From: Rhizobacter sp.
GTDB taxonomy: Bacteria; Pseudomonadota; Gammaproteobacteria; Burkholderiales; Burkholderiaceae_C
Assembly: GCA_025360945.1 (NCBI GenBank)
Contig: JANYBE010000637.1
Span: 1-16,187, forward strand
Length of the DNA stretch: 16,187 nucleotides
Direction: 5' to 3'
Shown here: one piece after another, positions 13,456 through 16,187 of the stretch
Position numbering within the stretch: the first letter of the stretch is position 1
Layout of the letters: the number at the start of each line of letters is the position of its first letter
Translations under genes and position numbers: made by a program
Notes under the pieces: generated by a model
What the model saw: the letters and a program-made list of their open reading frames with translations, nothing else
Database searches by the model: none
Told to the model about the DNA's origin: nothing

Positions 13456-14331
13456 TCAGAGCCGTTCGTAGACCGTTTTGCCGCGCAGGCGGAACTGGTC
13501 TTTCATGTCAGTGAAGTTCTCCGAATGGCCGATGAATAGCAGGCCCTGGTGCTTCATCGTCTCGTGAATGCGGGTCAGCACGCGGCGCTGCGTTTCGGCG
13601 TCGAAGTAGATCATCACGTTGCGGCAGAACACGATGTCGTACGACTCGCCAAGTGACCAGCGCTGGTCCATCAGGTTGTGCGCGCGGAACTCCACCAGCC
13701 GCGCCACCTCGGGCTTGATGCGCATGAAGCCGCCGTTGTCGCCCGTGCCGCGCAGGAAATGGCGGCGCTGGCGCTCCGGGCTCAGGCCGCGCGCGTCAGC
13801 GGGGTAGACGCCGCGCGCAGCGGTCGCGAGCACCTTGGTGTCGATATCGCTGGCCATGATCTTCACGTCGGCCTGCGGGCCCAGCGCCTCAATCGCCGTC
13901 ATTGCCAGCGTGTACGGCTCTTCGCCGGTCGAGGCGGCGTTGCACCAGATCCGGATCGGCTTGCCGGCGCGCGCCTTCAGCGCCTCGTCCAGCACCTCAA
14001 AGTGATGCGCCTCGCGGTAGAACGAGGTCAGGTTGGTAGTCAGGCAGTTGACGAACTCCTGCCATTCGTCGCCGGCAGCCGCGCCGGTGGCGGCGTCCAG
14101 CCATTGGAGATAGGCGCCGAAGGAGCGGTGTCCGGTTTCGCGCAGGCGCCGTGACAGGCGGCTGTAGACCATCGCCTGCTTGCCCGCATGCAGGCTGATG
14201 CCGGCGCGTGCATAGATCAGGCTGCGCACGCGCTCGAAATCACGCGCATCGAAGCTGAACTCGCCGTTAACGTCACCGGCGGCCGTTGCGGCGAGCTCGC
14301 TGACACGGGCAACAGAAGAGGCAGCGTGCAT
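13456..14331 (-). CDS. cheR: Chemotaxis protein methyltransferase CheR
   Basis: This 291-aa protein has the CheR alpha-helical N-domain (about 24-90), then LTTNLTSFYRE (97-107, Arg106), the SAM-binding WCNAASTGEEPYTLAM (129-144), MASDIDTKVL (159-168) and DIVFCRNVMIYFD (232-244), and ends with LLFIGHSENF. It transfers methyl groups from S-adenosylmethionine to receptor glutamates, opposing CheB. The ATG has GGAG 5 nt upstream. It is the first gene of the cheR-cheD-cheB operon and is preceded by a strong sigma-28-like promoter about 65 bp upstream, which places it in the late flagellar regulon. Confidence 0.97.
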   Translation of the reverse strand: MHAASSVARVSELAATAAGDVNGEFSFDARDFERVRSLIYARAGISLHAGKQAMVYSRLSRRLRETGHRSFGAYLQWLDAATGAAAGDEWQEFVNCLTTNLTSFYREAHHFEVLDEALKARAGKPIRIWCNAASTGEEPYTLAMTAIEALGPQADVKIMASDIDTKVLATAARGVYPADARGLSPERQRRHFLRGTGDNGGFMRIKPEVARLVEFRAHNLMDQRWSLGESYDIVFCRNVMIYFDAETQRRVLTRIHETMKHQGLLFIGHSENFTDMKDQFRLRGKTVYERL

Positions 14332-14526
14332 GGGGTCTCCGGAGGATCTGGGTCGTGCAGGATCGGTGGCACCACTGGGGCCGCCGCATGAGGACTTATC
14401 GGCGTCCTGGCCTCGGTCTTAAGGCGGCGGGTGCGGCACAAACTGGCCGGCAAACACGGCCTAATCCCCGGCGTTTCGCGCCGAGCCCACTGCTAGACTG
14501 CCCTCACACTCAGCCCACCGCCGTTC
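14332..14526. other. Divergent control region between cheR and the diguanylate cyclase gene
   Basis: This 195-bp gap has no gene. It holds the sigma-28-type promoter for cheR on the minus strand. On the plus strand there are only weak candidates for the cyclase gene: a poor sigma-28-like pair, CTAA (14461-14464) and GCCGAGCC (14480-14487) with 15 bp between, and a TAGACT -10-like hexamer at 14494-14499 without a matching -35. Confidence 0.4.
14396..14423 (-). promoter_or_regulatory. Sigma-28 (FliA) promoter for cheR-cheD-cheB
   Basis: Read on the minus strand, CTTAAG is followed by GCCGATAA (14396-14403), with 15 bp between TTAA (14419-14422) and the -10. GCCGATAA is an exact match to the flagellar sigma-28 -10 consensus. 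The -35 differs from CTAAAG by one base, and the TAAA-N15 spacing is kept. The predicted leader before the cheR ATG is roughly 60 nt. Confidence 0.75.
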
Positions 14527-15261
14527 GTGCACGCCAACCCCGATCCCGCCGCCGCTCCTGCCGACGCGCCCACGCTGCGGCTCGCACCCGCCATGCAGCT
14601 ATTGCAGCAGTCCGGCCGCGAGCTCCCCGATCGCCACGAAGTGGGTCAGGTCGCGTGGCTGCAGGCCGTGATCGATAGCCTGTGCGAACTCTCCAGCCGC
14701 GACCCGCTCACCGGGCTGGCGAACCGGCGCCAGTTCGAACTGGCGCTGGCCAGCGAGGTCGATCGGGTGGCACGCGCCGGCGAACCGGCGCTGATGCTCA
14801 TGATCGACATCGATCACTTCAAGAAAGTCAACGACACGCATGGCCACCCGGCCGGCGACCTGGTGCTCAAGGCCGTCGCGCAGGCGCTGCACGAATGCAT
14901 CCGCCCGATGGACACGCTCGCGCGCTTCGGCGGCGAGGAATTCGCGATGATCCTGCCCAACTGCCCGCCCCTGTTCGGGTTGGCTGTGGCTGAGCGCGTG
15001 CGCAAGAAGGTGCAAGGTCGCGCCGTCACGATCGCGCCGGGTCAGCAAGTTCAGGTGACCGTGAGCCTGGGCGGGGCGTTCGCGCCGCAATGGGTGCGAT
15101 CGTCGGCGCCGTTGTGGATAGACCGCGCCGATCAGCAGCTCTACCGTGCCAAGGCCGAAGGGCGCGACCGCGCCTGCCTCGAGCAGCCGACCGTCTCGCT
15201 GGTTAGCCCCGAAGAGAAGGGCCTGTTGTTCGGCACCTCGCAGTTTGCGGATCACGAATGA
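14527..15261 (+). CDS. GGDEF-domain diguanylate cyclase
   Basis: This 244-aa protein has a short N-terminal region (about 1-55) with no recognised sensor and one GGDEF domain. The domain shows DPLTGLANRRQFE (59-71), the metal site MIDIDHFKKVNDTHGH (92-107), the active-site GGEEF (135-139) and, five residues before it, the inhibitory-site motif RPMD (126-129). It should make c-di-GMP from GTP and be product-inhibited. It is cytoplasmic, with no membrane segments. GTG 14527 is the first start in frame; ATG 14593 is an alternative, and neither has a good ribosome-binding site. Its stop overlaps the start of the MinD-like ATPase gene as ATGA. That neighbour and cheRDB suggest control of motility. 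Confidence 0.93.
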   Translation: MHANPDPAAAPADAPTLRLAPAMQLLQQSGRELPDRHEVGQVAWLQAVIDSLCELSSRDPLTGLANRRQFELALASEVDRVARAGEPALMLMIDIDHFKKVNDTHGHPAGDLVLKAVAQALHECIRPMDTLARFGGEEFAMILPNCPPLFGLAVAERVRKKVQGRAVTIAPGQQVQVTVSLGGAFAPQWVRSSAPLWIDRADQQLYRAKAEGRDRACLEQPTVSLVSPEEKGLLFGTSQFADHE

Positions 15262-16043
15262 GCGACACATCCGAGCTCCAGCGCGCCAGGGTGCTGGCCA
15301 TAACCAGTGGCAAGGGAGGCGTCGGTAAGACCTTCCTCGCCGCCAATTTGGCCGCCGCGCTCGCCAAGCGGGGCCGTCGCGTGCTGGTGCTTGACGCCGA
15401 CCTCGGCTTGGCCAATCTCGACGTGGTGTTGAACCTGTTCCCCAAGGTCACGCTGCACGATGTCTTCACCGGCAAGGTGCAGCTCGAGGACGCAATCCTG
15501 CACGCACCCGGCGGCTTCTCGGTGCTGCTAGCCGGCTCGGGCCTGGTCGAGTATTCGCGCCTCACGCCCGAGGTGCGCGAGCAGCTGCTGCGCATCATCG
15601 AAACCCTTGCACCGCGCTTCGACCACATCCTTCTCGACACAGGCGCCGGCATCTCTGACGTGGTGCTTTACGCTGTCTCGCTTGCCGACGATGTGCTCGT
15701 GCTCGCCACGCCCGAGCCGACCTCGATGACCGACGCCTACGCCACCATCAAGGTGCTGGCCACGCAGCAGCAGCGGCGCGTCATTCAACTGGTCGTGAAC
15801 CAGGTCGGGCGCATCGGCGAGGGGCGCACGATTCGTGGCCAGCTGCAGCTCGTCGTCGACAAGTTCGTCGTGCCGATGCTTGCCGAAGGTTCGGCCTCTC
15901 CGGTGATTGAGCTGATCGGTGAAGTGCCGCTCGACCCGGGTGTACGCGAAGCAGTGCAGCAGCGCCGCCTGTTGGTCGAGTTGCAGCCCGGCAGCGCGCC
16001 GGCGCAGGCGATCCACGCGATCGCAGCGAAGATCGCGCCGTGA
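15258..16043 (+). CDS. MinD/FlhG-like P-loop ATPase
   Basis: This 261-aa protein has the deviant Walker A motif SGKGGVGKT (17-25) with the signature Lys19, switch I-type DADLGLANLDVVL (46-58), Walker B-like HILLDTGAG and VVNQVGR, all typical of the MinD/FlhG/ParA superfamily. FlhG proteins set flagellar number and position; MinD places the division site. The N-terminus lacks the DQAxxLR activation motif of classic FlhG, and no amphipathic MinD-type membrane helix is obvious at the C-terminus, so I do not assign a symbol. Context (diguanylate cyclase upstream, chemotaxis genes divergent) favours a motility or polar-positioning role. ATG 15258 overlaps the upstream stop by 4 bp and GTG 16040 overlaps its own stop, so the three genes are translationally coupled. 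Confidence 0.88.
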   Translation: MSDTSELQRARVLAITSGKGGVGKTFLAANLAAALAKRGRRVLVLDADLGLANLDVVLNLFPKVTLHDVFTGKVQLEDAILHAPGGFSVLLAGSGLVEYSRLTPEVREQLLRIIETLAPRFDHILLDTGAGISDVVLYAVSLADDVLVLATPEPTSMTDAYATIKVLATQQQRRVIQLVVNQVGRIGEGRTIRGQLQLVVDKFVVPMLAEGSASPVIELIGEVPLDPGVREAVQQRRLLVELQPGSAPAQAIHAIAAKIAP

Positions 16044-16187
16044 GCGGCCAGACGAGTACAGAGCAAACCCCTTTCGAGCGTGTCGGTGGCGAGCCCGGCA
16101 CGCGCGCTCTCGTCGATCGCTTCTACGACCTGATGGATCTGGACGTGGCTTTCGCCGATCTGCGCGCGCTACACCCGACCACGCTCG
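16040..16187 (+). CDS. Group 2 truncated haemoglobin, N-terminal part (runs off window)
   Basis: The first 49 codons are visible. After MSGQTSTEQT comes PFERVGGEPGTRALVDRFYDL, then MDLDVAFADLRALHPTTL. This matches the start of group 2 (trHbO-type) truncated haemoglobins, where FERVGGE-x-x-x-R-x-LVDRFYDLM leads to the CD region with ALHP. The heme-binding proximal histidine lies beyond the window. GTG 16040 overlaps the ATPase stop as GTGA, arguing for coupled translation. Such globins bind O2 tightly and may handle O2, NO or redox signals. The call depends on N-terminal motifs only. Confidence 0.8.
   Translation, partial: MSGQTSTEQTPFERVGGEPGTRALVDRFYDLMDLDVAFADLRALHPTTL

Overview
The window looks like chromosome from a GC-rich betaproteobacterium, most likely of the order Burkholderiales. 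The clues are the block yicC / Ser-Thr kinase / PP2C phosphatase / rph / rdgB / hemW, a cheR-cheD-cheB set with a sigma-28-type promoter, and P4-type integrase debris. I made the assignment from protein motifs and gene order; no database search was run.

Bases 1 to about 6000 are a decaying integrated element. It opens with the C-terminal part of an IS1182-like transposase. This runs in frame into the C-terminal two thirds of a PRTRC-system ThiF-family protein, so one open frame joins two broken genes. Next comes an intact two-gene module (812-2151): a 231-aa antitoxin-like DNA-binding protein and a RES-domain toxin. A 44-bp dyad lies over its putative promoter. A small SET-domain methyltransferase gene (2229-2714) follows. 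After it are three pseudogenes on the minus strand: a SWIB/MDM2-domain remnant, a tyrosine recombinase broken by what looks like a one-base deletion, and a P4-type integrase broken by a single in-frame stop. The toxin-antitoxin module and the SET gene are the only clearly intact genes here.

Bases 6116-11611 are conserved core. yicC (minus) diverges from a plus-strand series: kinase, PP2C phosphatase, rph, rdgB, hemW. These are closely spaced or overlapping. Two back-to-back hairpins fill the phosphatase-rph gap. In many Burkholderiales gmk follows yicC, so the element probably inserted at that boundary (inference).

Bases 11620-16187 are signalling and motility genes. cheB, cheD and cheR form a minus-strand operon, cheR first, preceded by a close match to a flagellar sigma-28 promoter. 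Divergent from it are a diguanylate cyclase with GGEEF and inhibitory RxxD motifs, a MinD/FlhG-like ATPase and a truncated haemoglobin that runs off the window. Their 4-bp stop/start overlaps imply tight translational coupling. Together they suggest control of motility by chemotaxis, c-di-GMP and perhaps oxygen.

No tRNA, rRNA or CRISPR array was seen. I could not run structure predictions or similarity searches.
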